Origin: Thiotrichaceae bacterium
Lineage (GTDB): Bacteria; Pseudomonadota; Gammaproteobacteria; Beggiatoales; Beggiatoaceae
Direction: 5' to 3'
DNA: 35,942 bases
Assembly: GCA_029939505.1 (NCBI GenBank)
Contig: JAOZSV010000020.1
Location: forward strand, 1-35,942
The stretch's first letter is position 1. Each line of letters begins with the position of its first letter. The notes under the pieces are model-generated. The model saw only the letters and a list, made by a program, of their open reading frames with translations. It was not told the origin of the DNA and ran no database searches. Both the position numbers and the translations under genes were made by a program. Shown here piece after piece: positions 16,801-24,618 of this stretch.

Positions 16801-19555
16801 TGAAAGTGCTGAATTGATTGATGTCACAGAAAATTATACAGAACAAGTACATAGACTATATGTCGCTTCTGAAATGGTGGGTTTAGAAGGACTGCAAACC
16901 TTATGTACCTTTATCATTGATAATGTCAAAGCACTGAGTTCGGAACAGATAAATGTACGACAAAAAGCCAAGAAAGTCTTAGAACAATGGCCAGATTTAG
17001 TTTTAGCTTATCTCAATTCGCCTTGTAAAAACAGTGTAGTTCCACTGGTGGAGCATTTCCGTCAATTAACATGGAATTCGCCTTTAACAGAAGAAGCGGC
17101 TTTTTCTCTATTAAACCAATTAACGGCAGGTTCAACGACGGAAGAGGATGCTGAAGGGTCAGAAGCTCATAGTCGTCAAACGAAAGCCACGCCTGAGGAT
17201 GTTTTATTAACGATTCCTGAAGATATTCATCAAGAATTGTTGGAGGCTTATTTACAGGAAGCACCTCAAAATACTCAAGATTTTTCTGTCACTATTCAGA
17301 AAATTATTCAGTTTCCAGAAAGTTCAGAAATTAAGAAAGCCCAACGTATTGCCCATACCCTTAAAGGCTCATCGAATATCATCGGTATTAAGGGAATTGC
17401 CAATGTTGCTCATCATCTTGAAGATACTTTGGAATATCTCGCCAAACATCAGGTGGCTCCGCCTAAAGAATTGACGGACACCCTGGTTGAGGCGGCTGAT
17501 TGTATGGAAATGATGGTTGATGCTTTGCTTGGTCAAGATGAAGCACCGTCACAAGCACAGCAGGTTTTGCAATCTGTGTTAGATTGGGCAAACCGTATTG
17601 ATAAAGGTCAGCTTGATACCCCACCACCACCATCTGTACCTGAAAAAACGGCTACACCTGAAATATCTGAAAAAACGGAACAGGAAAAACCGGTATCAAA
17701 AAAACCAGCAAGCAGTGTAGCAGCAGGTACGCCTGAACAATTTTTAAAAGTGCCTACCAAAACGATTGATGAGTTGATGCGTTTGGTGGGTGAGTTATCC
17801 ATATCGGTTGGGCAAATTCAAGAAAAATTGAAACATGTAGTACATAATACACGCACATTGACGGAACGAGATTTAATGCTTCAAAAGAAAACGTTTGAAT
17901 TAGAAAATCTTGTTGATGTGCGTGGTATCACTGGTATAGAAAACCGTAATAAAGAGGCGGATAAAAATAAGCATTTCGATTCGCTAGAATTTGAGGAATA
18001 TAATGAACTACATAGCGTTGCCCATAGTTTTATTGAGTTTATAGCGGATAATCGCGAGTTGGCTATATTGATGCGTCAGGAACTGAATGAATTGGAAACA
18101 ATGTTTATTCACCAAGAACGTCTCAATAAAGACTTCCAAACCAACATTATGACAACACGCATGGTTCCTGTTTCTACAATTCTTTCTAAGTTACAGCGTA
18201 ATATTCGTCAAACCTGTCGTATGACAGGTAAAAACTCGGATTTAGAGGTGAGTGGTACGGATATTATGATGGACAGTGATGTTTTGAGTAATTTGGCAGA
18301 CCCTTTACAGCATATTTTGCGTAATGCCGTTGATCATGGCATAGAAATACCTGATGAGCGTGTTATTTTAGGAAAACCAGAAAGCGGTAAAATTAAGTTG
18401 AGTTTTTACCGCGAGGGCAATAATATTGTCGTCTGTTGTCAAGACGATGGTCAAGGGCTCAATTATACCAATATCCGTTATACGGCTATTCAACGCGGAT
18501 TAATCACTGAAAATAAAGAGTTGACAGAACAGGACTTAGCGCGTTTAATTCTCACGTCTGGATTTTCAACCAAATCTGGCGTAACACAAGTTTCAGGGCG
18601 TGGCGTAGGTATGGATGTCGTGCATACGAATATTCGCCTGATGAAGGGAACGCTTGATTTGAGTTCGGAAACGGGCAAGGGGACGACGATTTTGATTAAG
18701 TTGCCCATGACGTTAGTCACAGTGCATGTCTTATTGGTGCGTGTTGGAACTCGTCAGTTTGGTATTCAGACTAATCATTTAGAACAGGCTATCGCGCCGG
18801 GCGCCGGAGAGTTTTACCGGGTAGGTGAAGAGTTCACTTTGAAAAAAGGCAAGAATCTTTATGCTTTAAAGTCCTTAGCAAAGTTATTAAATATACCTGA
18901 TGCAACGGAGATTACTGAAGAAGAAACTCGTCCTCTCATTTTAGTGCATGAAGAAACGGGAATCACTGCCATTCTTGTCGATGAATTATTAGATACGCAT
19001 GATCTGGTTATGAAAACGATGGGTAAATATGTCACTAACATTCGTGGTGTAGCGGGAGCCTCTATTCTGGGTGATGGTAGTTTAGTGCCACTATTAGATT
19101 TACCCGAATTATTGCGTTTACCCATACAAGCAGCAATGCCATTGGCTACGGCAAAAGATCAAGCAGAAAATGTGGTGCAAGCAACACCGCATATTATGAT
19201 TGTTGATGATTCATTAAGTGTGAGAAAGTCTCTCTCTTTGTTAGTTGAAGATGCTGGATTTGAAACGCTATTGGCGAAAGATGGCTTGGAAGCGATTGAG
19301 GTGATGAGTCAAACGCGCCCCAATGTGATGTTGGTGGATATGGAAATGCCGCGTATGAATGGTTTAGAACTCACGGCTCATGTTCGTGCCACTCAAGAGA
19401 CGCAAAAAATGCCGATTTTTATGATTACTTCGCGTACCACAGAAAAACACCGTGAGCAAGCCGAAGCGGTGGGAGTCAACGCTTATTTGACGAAGCCTTT
19501 TCAAGAGAATGAGTTGTTGAGCCTGATTGATCAAGCGTTAGCAGGGCAGGTTTAA
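13826..19555 (+). CDS. chpA: ChpA-type hybrid chemosensory histidine kinase
   Basis: 1909-residue CheA-like kinase for type IV pilus control. N-terminal half: five Hpt-like helical repeats (about 1-125, 190-310, 585-712, 782-922, 965-1098) with the shared motif GLQ(E/D)xCTFINDN and WPxxxxxYL, none with a phosphorylatable His in the Hpt context. An acidic, repeat-rich linker (about 332-578) separates units 2 and 3. One true Hpt follows (about 1127-1245) with His1177 in AHTLKGSSNIIG. Then: P3 dimerisation from about 1307; HATPase with ILRNAVDHGIEIPDER (about 1495), DDGQGLNY and GRGVGMDVV; CheW domain about 1630-1770; C-terminal receiver with Asp1838 in LVDMEMPRMNG. Pseudomonas ChpA is longer (about 2470) and has more phospho-sites. 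The next CheW-like gene starts 4 bp after the stop. Confidence 0.93.
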   Translation: MNNSKQLDHLQAKIVNEAYTLYEAVASLIGEGTLKVANTSAQDYFKKVGEAAAQANLKGLPAICQHTIQNLDALSTLEDSKRQLLYGEIERWPKIILNYLHAPNNQNTCRHLIDYLKNAQWPQPYTKNQATELCESLSNDLKANVFSTNSPSKNNELNEGEKTSTTQESPIIDQSKNNLGSSQQVLHDNILEVSEKLSVALNQIITLEVENEGFIEGIEQYTDTVQSLWELSEELELRAFQDLFTFINDNVFASSEQVQSVRFQQLESLALWPKLLLEYLQSPEMATKDIEEFLFLESWPVSMLEIERTKFLRQLIQDCHSSFSIETVQLPDSESKEDKEDTSTLLALPPQSEYEDDDTALSTLAHSWELPVDDRDDDDKLDDELILDQKLIEVKDENEELILDQKLIEVKDEDEELILDQKLIEARDEDEELLFFKGNLLEKRQEQDELSLEEKNKKLIEELIEEMPEPDELLEEDELLKEKVDKLFLEEKDCVDELENKTDVETAEEAEELLFLEEKEDVNLEESIETEELSEKNEVQNQLSVSNEGSDEEDELEELIEEIDIEEIDKELPVKEKILSHPQFTLEPEISELLIGQINDVAEENTQSLNELIAADDETETLLMATMTYTENVQSVWEAAEMAGLIGLQEICTFINDNVMALGSQSKSSRENARESLLEWPTLMVAYLQKKADSVEALLSLMQITDFPMPLQNEEAYQLKQLLIGSARDVSIGEIPNVEVQHFESTQEKIDISQDEEGTEEGKVASTDILDENEIKDEIKLVAPDILELVCFQISDSSDGLSAALEVCVSMENDNPAFLEAIEEYTNRVQDIWDTAEMAGLSGLQEVCTFINDNLLAFSLEEQTTRVVAQKNFLEWPTKVLEYLHSPATGASSLVVFLQEGGWPTPLEEETTENLLRLLKTPVGGLVEEPDETVTQEADDISVQTVAPLDVEYVEDNYKISLGNAEILEILSSELETYKEDFSIELNKFTTLESAELIDVTENYTEQVHRLYVASEMVGLEGLQTLCTFIIDNVKALSSEQINVRQKAKKVLEQWPDLVLAYLNSPCKNSVVPLVEHFRQLTWNSPLTEEAAFSLLNQLTAGSTTEEDAEGSEAHSRQTKATPEDVLLTIPEDIHQELLEAYLQEAPQNTQDFSVTIQKIIQFPESSEIKKAQRIAHTLKGSSNIIGIKGIANVAHHLEDTLEYLAKHQVAPPKELTDTLVEAADCMEMMVDALLGQDEAPSQAQQVLQSVLDWANRIDKGQLDTPPPPSVPEKTATPEISEKTEQEKPVSKKPASSVAAGTPEQFLKVPTKTIDELMRLVGELSISVGQIQEKLKHVVHNTRTLTERDLMLQKKTFELENLVDVRGITGIENRNKEADKNKHFDSLEFEEYNELHSVAHSFIEFIADNRELAILMRQELNELETMFIHQERLNKDFQTNIMTTRMVPVSTILSKLQRNIRQTCRMTGKNSDLEVSGTDIMMDSDVLSNLADPLQHILRNAVDHGIEIPDERVILGKPESGKIKLSFYREGNNIVVCCQDDGQGLNYTNIRYTAIQRGLITENKELTEQDLARLILTSGFSTKSGVTQVSGRGVGMDVVHTNIRLMKGTLDLSSETGKGTTILIKLPMTLVTVHVLLVRVGTRQFGIQTNHLEQAIAPGAGEFYRVGEEFTLKKGKNLYALKSLAKLLNIPDATEITEEETRPLILVHEETGITAILVDELLDTHDLVMKTMGKYVTNIRGVAGASILGDGSLVPLLDLPELLRLPIQAAMPLATAKDQAENVVQATPHIMIVDDSLSVRKSLSLLVEDAGFETLLAKDGLEAIEVMSQTRPNVMLVDMEMPRMNGLELTAHVRATQETQKMPIFMITSRTTEKHREQAEAVGVNAYLTKPFQENELLSLIDQALAGQV
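14976..15120 (+). repeat. 48-bp in-frame tandem repeat inside chpA
   Basis: Three copies of a 16-residue unit (EELILDQKLIEVKDED, with small changes) in the acidic linker of ChpA. Period 48 bp keeps the frame, so copy-number change would alter only linker length. Confidence 0.9.
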
Positions 19556-19558
19556 GTT

Positions 19559-20035
19559 ATGATTGAACCCAATAATCCACACTTTTTATATGTGTTACTG
19601 ATATTTGATGGAAGAGTGATCTTGGTGCCTCAAGATGATGTACAGTCTGTAGAGGTTATTGTCGATCTGCAAAAGACTGACGAAATAGGAATGATCGGAT
19701 GGTTTGCTGAACATAAACTAGAATCGCCCGTCTTTTGTCTCGCTGAAGATTTCTCTTTATTGTCAGAACTGCCAAAAAAACGTGAGTATTTTGTTTTGCT
19801 TAAAAATGAACAACAGTCCATGGGGATTACTTGCGATTTGGTAGAAAATATCAACTTTAAACGGGAACATTTTCAATTACAAGAGTTACCTTTTGTGATG
19901 AAAACCCCTGATTCACCTATCAAACAATTGCTGATTTATCAGGAAAAGATAGCTTGTGTTTGTAGTGGCCCTGCTTTGGTAAAGCATTTATATTCCGCGT
20001 TGGAACAAATTGAACATTCTAAACAAACGAATTAA
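19559..20035 (+). CDS. CheW-like accessory protein after ChpA
   Basis: 158-residue protein starting 4 bp after chpA and surely co-transcribed. Short hydrophobic strands and a C-terminal IKQLLIYQEKIACVCSGPALV resemble a diverged CheW fold; similarity to PilI is weak. By position it could be the equivalent of ChpC, but chpB is missing and the identity is inferred. No signal peptide or membrane segment. It and the protein at 23779 both look like single-domain CheW relatives, now separated by the restriction-modification gene. Confidence 0.6.
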   Translation: MIEPNNPHFLYVLLIFDGRVILVPQDDVQSVEVIVDLQKTDEIGMIGWFAEHKLESPVFCLAEDFSLLSELPKKREYFVLLKNEQQSMGITCDLVENINFKREHFQLQELPFVMKTPDSPIKQLLIYQEKIACVCSGPALVKHLYSALEQIEHSKQTN

Positions 20036-20055
20036 GAGTTGAAATTGGAGTTCAT

Positions 20056-20094
20056 TCGAGGCTAAAGTTTTTCTTCAAAAAACTTTAGCCTCGA
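20056..20094. repeat. Perfect hairpin, GAGGCTAAAG type
   Basis: TCGAGGCTAAAGTTTTT pairs with AAAAACTTTAGCCTCGA around CTTCA. After it, 20097-20165 carries partial CAACGCTTTA repeats, and 20250-20345 carries a piece of GTAGGGGCAAACCTGC / GTAGGGTGGGAAACC element text. No gene is supported in the 20036-20362 spacer. Confidence 0.8.
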
Positions 20095-20362
20095 CTCTAA
20101 TGCTTTAGCTTTGGACGTTTTTTGGAGTTCAACGCTTTAAACTTTGCAAAAGGAATCCAACACTAAATAATGGTTGAGCGACGCTTCCAACAACCTATTG
20201 GCCTGAGCCAATATTTTTCCACACCGGTTCAAGTGCTGACTATTTACGTTGGTATGAGGTTTTGTAGGGGCAAACCTGCGTGTCTGCCCGATATGGCATT
20301 GAATAGTAGGGTGGGAAACCGTTTTTTGGTGCAACGGCATTCCTCTCTAAAAAAATGCTAAA

Positions 20363-23300
20363 ATGCAGAACACTAATCAAATCAACAATTTACAAAAACG
20401 CTTTTCTCAGAAACGAGAGATTTATCAACAAGCTGATTACATAGAAGCACAAACCCGCATTGATTTTATCAATCCTTTTTTTAGCGCATTAGGTTGGGAT
20501 GTTGAAAATAAAGCCGGGCTGACAGAATCTTATCGACAAGTGGTTTATGAAGATAGACTGAAAATTGACAAAGCACCCTATAAACGCCCAGATTATAGTT
20601 TTCGCGTTGGCGGAGTGCGAAAATTTTTTGTTGAAGCGAAAAAACCCTCAATTTCTCTCTCCACAGATTCAGAATCAGCTTATCAAATTCGCCGCTATGG
20701 TTGGAATGCCAAATTATCGCTGAGTATTCTCACCAATTTTGCCGAATTCGCCGTTTATGATTGCCGCCTGAAACCCGAAAAAGAAGATGATCCCAGCATT
20801 GGGCGCGTGTGGTATCTCAAATATACCGATTATATTGAACATTGGGAAGAATTAGTTGAACGATTTTCTATTGATGCCGTTTGGCAGGGAAAATTTGATC
20901 ACTATGCCGCAGAGACTGCGACAAAAAAAGGCGCTATCGAAGTGGATACCGCTTTTTTGAATGAAATGGAAACTTGGCGCGAAAAATTAGCGCACCATAT
21001 TATTTCAAACAATACCAGCTTAACCCAGCGTCAACTGAACTCTGTTGTTCAGCAAACCATTGATAGAATTATATTTTTACGAATTTGCGAAGATCGGGGA
21101 ATTGAAGATTATGGGCGTTTATTGGGCCTGACTAACGGCCCCCAAATTTATAAACGTTTGTTTGAATTATTCAATCAAGCTGATGAACGTTATAATTCAG
21201 GGCTCTTTCATTTTAGAGAGGAAAAAGGGCGCGAAGCGCCGGATACATTAACATCCCGTTTAAAAATAGGCGATGATGTCTTAAAAAATATCATTCAGAA
21301 TCTGTATTACCCCATAAGCCCTTATGAATTTTCAGTCTTGCCAGCCGATATTTTGGGGCAAGTGTATGAACGATTTTTGGGTAAAGTCATTCGTCTGACA
21401 ACAAAAAATAAGGCCGTTATTGAGGAAAAGCCCGAAGTCAAAAAAGCCGGTGGCGTTTATTACACGCCCCGTTATATTGTTGATTATATTGTAAAACAAA
21501 GCATTGGCAAGCTGTTGGATGAGAAAAAAGTGCAAGCCAATGGTGTTTTGAACAAACTACTGGGTAATGGCAAACTATCAAGCAGTCGCTTGAAAATATT
21601 AGATCCCGCTTGTGGTTCCGGTTCATTTTTACTGGGCGCGTATCAATTCTTGTTGGATTGGCACCTTGAACAATATTTACTTGAACCTGCAAAATGGATG
21701 AAAGGCAAAAAACCGCGTCTTTATCAAGCCATCGGTGGCACTTGGAAATTAACCCTTTCAGAACGCAAACGTATCTTATTAAACAATATTTACGGTGTTG
21801 ATATCGATCCCCAAGCAGTAGAAGTGACTAAGCTATCTTTGTTATTAAAAGTCTTAGAAGATGAAAACAGTGTCATTTCACAACTCTCATTATTTAAAGA
21901 ACGAGTTCTGCCCGATATAAATAATAACATAAAATGTGGTAATTCATTGATTGGACAGGATTTTTATCAAAAACAACAATTAGCACTGATAGATGAAGAA
22001 ACGCAATATCGCATTAATGCCTTTGATTGGGAGAGTGAATTTTTTGACGTGATGCAAGCTGGGGGATTTGATGCCGTGATTGGGAATCCGCCCTATGTTC
22101 GCATTCAAACCCTGAAAGAATGGACCCCTTTAGAAGTCGAATTTTATAAAGTTCACTACCTTGCCGCCAGCGGTAATTATGATATTTATGTGGTTTTCGT
22201 AGAAAAGGGGTTGAATTTGCTTAATGACAAAGGCTATTTAGGTTTTATTTTGCCTCATAAATTTTTTAATGCCAAATACGGTGAATCGTTACGAGGCTTA
22301 TTAGCCAAAGGTAAACATTTGGCAGAAGTGGTTCATTTTGGTGATCAACAAGTTTTTGCGAATGCGACAACTTATACCTGTTTATTGTGTTTGAATAAAC
22401 AAGAGCAGGAATATTTCCATTTTGTCAAAGCACATCATTTATCTGCTTGGCAAAACGACTCAAAAACCGGTATAGCAGAAGACATTGAAACTGATAAGCT
22501 AACGAATGCAGAATGGCATTTTGTCATTGGGGCAGGCAAACCGTTATTTGAACGATTAAATAACATGCCAATCAAGTTAGAAAATATCACCGCAAAAATA
22601 TTTCAAGGGCTGGTAACGGGTGCGGATGCCGTATTTATTATGGAAAAGGTGTCAGAAAATGGCTATCAATCGGCTATTACTGGAAAAACAGTTCAGATTG
22701 AAGCCGATATCATGCACCCTCTTTGCAAAGGTTCTGTCAATTTGAAACGTTATCAAATTATCAATGTGAAAAAATCAATTTTGTTTCCCTATCATTTAAA
22801 AGACGGAACAGCAAAATTATTATCAACGTCAAAACTACAACAACATTTTCCAAAGGCGTGGGCATACTTACTCAAAAATCAATCTCAGCTCGAAGCGCGT
22901 GAAGCGGGAAAATGGCAACACGAAAAGTGGTATGCTTTTGGACGATCTCAAAATCTCAGCGAGATGGAACAAGAAAAAATTTTAACTCCCAGTATTTCAA
23001 ATCAAGCTTCATTTATTTTTGACAAAAGTCATTACTACTTTGTAGGCAGTGGTGGTGGAGGCGGAGGGGGTTATGGCATTGTTCTCAAAGAGCAATACCG
23101 TTCACTTTCTTATCTTTATTTACTGGCTTTATTAAATTCAAAACTACTTGACTGGTTTATCAAACAAATCAGTAGTCCGTTTAGAGGTGGATATTATTCG
23201 TATAATCGGCAATATTTGGAACCGATTCCCATCCGCACTATCGACTTCGACAATCCAACTGACAAAGCCAATCATGATCAACTGGTACAATGGGTTGAAC

Positions 23301-23464
23301 AAATGCTCGCACTCAACAAACAACGGGCGGCTAACAACGATCCTCATACCATGAAAATCATCGAACGCCGAATTGAGGCGACTGATAAACAGATTGATCA
23401 ATTAGTCTATCGCTTGTACGACTTAACAAAGAAAGAGATTGAGATTGTGAAAAAAGGTGCTTAA
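20363..23464 (+). CDS. Type IIG restriction-modification enzyme (Eco57I-like)
   Basis: Single-chain endonuclease/adenine methyltransferase, 1033 residues. The N-terminal PD-(D/E)xK nuclease has Asp77 in KRPDYSF and Glu91-Ala-Lys93 in FFVEAKK. Then a helical linker and a gamma-class N6-adenine methyltransferase: motif I DPACGSGSF (414-422) and motif IV NPPY (575-578), typical of Eco57I/TaqI enzymes. The C-terminal TaqI-C-like recognition region contains a Gly run (SGGGGGGGYG) that the family usually has in shorter form. Specificity cannot be read. All catalytic motifs look intact. The start has no clear ribosome binding site. It splits the chemosensory accessory genes, suggesting later insertion. 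A decayed paralogue begins at the very next base after the stop. Confidence 0.93.
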   Translation: MQNTNQINNLQKRFSQKREIYQQADYIEAQTRIDFINPFFSALGWDVENKAGLTESYRQVVYEDRLKIDKAPYKRPDYSFRVGGVRKFFVEAKKPSISLSTDSESAYQIRRYGWNAKLSLSILTNFAEFAVYDCRLKPEKEDDPSIGRVWYLKYTDYIEHWEELVERFSIDAVWQGKFDHYAAETATKKGAIEVDTAFLNEMETWREKLAHHIISNNTSLTQRQLNSVVQQTIDRIIFLRICEDRGIEDYGRLLGLTNGPQIYKRLFELFNQADERYNSGLFHFREEKGREAPDTLTSRLKIGDDVLKNIIQNLYYPISPYEFSVLPADILGQVYERFLGKVIRLTTKNKAVIEEKPEVKKAGGVYYTPRYIVDYIVKQSIGKLLDEKKVQANGVLNKLLGNGKLSSSRLKILDPACGSGSFLLGAYQFLLDWHLEQYLLEPAKWMKGKKPRLYQAIGGTWKLTLSERKRILLNNIYGVDIDPQAVEVTKLSLLLKVLEDENSVISQLSLFKERVLPDINNNIKCGNSLIGQDFYQKQQLALIDEETQYRINAFDWESEFFDVMQAGGFDAVIGNPPYVRIQTLKEWTPLEVEFYKVHYLAASGNYDIYVVFVEKGLNLLNDKGYLGFILPHKFFNAKYGESLRGLLAKGKHLAEVVHFGDQQVFANATTYTCLLCLNKQEQEYFHFVKAHHLSAWQNDSKTGIAEDIETDKLTNAEWHFVIGAGKPLFERLNNMPIKLENITAKIFQGLVTGADAVFIMEKVSENGYQSAITGKTVQIEADIMHPLCKGSVNLKRYQIINVKKSILFPYHLKDGTAKLLSTSKLQQHFPKAWAYLLKNQSQLEAREAGKWQHEKWYAFGRSQNLSEMEQEKILTPSISNQASFIFDKSHYYFVGSGGGGGGGYGIVLKEQYRSLSYLYLLALLNSKLLDWFIKQISSPFRGGYYSYNRQYLEPIPIRTIDFDNPTDKANHDQLVQWVEQMLALNKQRAANNDPHTMKIIERRIEATDKQIDQLVYRLYDLTKKEIEIVKKGA

Positions 23465-23591
23465 ATGCATAACGCTAATCAAATCAAAATTTTAACTAAA
23501 CGCTTTTCTCAGAAACGAGAGATTTATCAACAAACTGATTATAACGAAGCGGCGCATTGATTTTATCAATCCTTTTTTCACCGCATTAGGT
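23465..23591 (+). pseudogene. 5' remnant of a second type IIG R-M gene
   Basis: The ATG immediately follows the TAA of the intact gene. The first 31 codons (MHNANQIKILTKRFSQKREI, then YQQTDYNEAAH) parallel the start of the intact enzyme (MQNTNQINNLQKRFSQKREI). A 2-base deletion relative to that gene produces TGA; the next frame continues IDFINPFFTALG, matching the intact IDFINPFFSALG, and then homology stops. The copies differ at many sites, so this is an old paralogue or diverged duplicate, not a fresh duplication. It was probably once a tandem pair. Confidence 0.88.
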
Positions 23592-23635
23592 ACTCAACTT
23601 ATTTTAAAATTGAAGAAAAAGCCGCTTTTTTTTCG

Positions 23636-23747
23636 AGGCTAATATTTTTCTTCAAAAAACGATTAGCCTTGAATCTTATCTCCAATCCTGTCGTTACTGT
23701 TTGGTTTCGAGGTTTTTGTTTTTCTTCAAAAAACAAAAACCTCGAAA
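23636..23747. repeat. Two hairpins between the R-M remnant and the CheW-like gene
   Basis: The first (about 23632-23672) has arms GAGGCTAATATTTTTC / AAAACGATTAGCCTTG with mismatches. The second (23705-23747) is perfect: TTTCGAGGTTTTTGTTTTTC with AAAAACAAAAACCTCGAAA. Confidence 0.7.
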
Positions 23748-23778
23748 ACGAGAAACTTGAGATACAGAGTAATAAATA

Positions 23779-24255
23779 ATGAGCGAAGAAGTTGCAAAAT
23801 CCAGTCGAGCATGGCTATTAAACTTTGGTAATAACTTACTTGCCGCAGTGGGGCATCATGAAATGTGGCAGGTTCTTATTTCACCCAAGTTATTTGAGAT
23901 ACCGTTGACAACGCCTTATTCTCGTGAAGTTTTAATTTTTCAAAATCGCATTTTGCCTGTGTTAGAAGTGTCTCGTCTGCTAAAAGATAAAAAAACAATT
24001 CCAATCACGAATCCAGTTGTTGGAATCGCAGTCTATCAAAATGATCCAACAGAACCTATTCGTTATAGTTGTTTGCATTTAGCAACAGTGCCACAGAATA
24101 TTTATGTTAGTGATGATCAGGCTTGTGATTTACCTGCCAATCAAGATTTTTGGGATCCTTTAGCACTTTCCTGTTTTTTTCTTGATGATAAGGCTATCCC
24201 AATTATTGATTTGGCTTATCTCTTTTCAGAGGAATTTAATATCAATGCGAATTAA
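23779..24255 (+). CDS. CheW-like protein
   Basis: 158 residues, soluble. The layout REVLIFQNRILPVLEVSRLL matches the CheW core seen in PilI (INLRGNLVPVFDLYQLL), and the end DDKAIPIIDLAYLFSEEF matches the closing helix of CheW-fold proteins; the opening SRAWLLNFGNNLLAAVGHHEMWQVL aligns with the first strands. I therefore place it with the Pil-Chp system despite the 3.7-kb gap from chpA. It is the third single-domain CheW-like protein of the cluster. It could alternatively be an orphan adaptor. Confidence 0.66.
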   Translation: MSEEVAKSSRAWLLNFGNNLLAAVGHHEMWQVLISPKLFEIPLTTPYSREVLIFQNRILPVLEVSRLLKDKKTIPITNPVVGIAVYQNDPTEPIRYSCLHLATVPQNIYVSDDQACDLPANQDFWDPLALSCFFLDDKAIPIIDLAYLFSEEFNINAN

Positions 24256-24285
24256 TTGAAATTGAAGTCCAACGCTTTGGGTGTT

Positions 24286-24326
24286 TTTGAGGCTAAAGTT
24301 TTTCTTCAAAAAACTTTAGCCTCAAA
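24286..24326. repeat. Perfect hairpin, GAGGCTAAAG type
   Basis: TTTGAGGCTAAAGTTTTTC with AAAAACTTTAGCCTCAAA. Direct-repeat units (CCAACGCTTTGG variants) flank it at 24265-24280 and 24327-24375. Confidence 0.8.
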
Positions 24327-24430
24327 TGGAGTCCAACGCTTTCGCTTTGGTACAGTTTTTGGAGTCCAACGCTTTGGTATTTTTAATAAACGTTTTTAAA
24401 ATCAAATAGTTAAAAATTAATATGGTGTTT

Positions 24431-24602
24431 TTTCTGGACTCCAAAAAACACCCAAAGCTGAAACGTTGAACTCCAAAAAACACCCAAAGCTGAAACGTTG
24501 AACTCCAAAAAACACCCAAAGCTGAAGCGTTAGACTCCAAAAAACACCCAAAGCTGAAGCGTTGAACTCCAAAAAACACCCAAAGCTGAAGCGTTGAACT
24601 CC
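24431..24602 (-). repeat. 32-bp tandem repeats upstream of glmU
   Basis: About five units with period 32: AAAAAACACCCAAAGCTGAA followed by (A/G)CGTTGAACTCC. This is the reverse complement of the family at 13561-13673. A minus-strand reading frame here cycles through all three frames of the unit and is not a gene. There are no unique spacers, so it is not a CRISPR array. The array ends 17 bp before glmU. Confidence 0.9.
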
Positions 24603-24618
24603 AACCTTATTCTCTAAT

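Noticed and set aside
20170-20361. 63-residue protein before the R-M gene
   Set aside because: Lies mostly in palindromic element text (GTAGGGGCAAACCTGC), and no family features are seen.
23051-23075. Phase-variable G tract in the R-M gene
   Set aside because: The glycine run is coded by mixed GGT/GGA/GGC/GGG codons with at most five to six G in a row, and relatives also have a Gly-rich stretch there.
24322-24602. Possible CRISPR array or minus-strand 85-residue protein
   Set aside because: The 32-bp units abut without unique spacers, and the protein frame simply cycles through the three frames of the unit.
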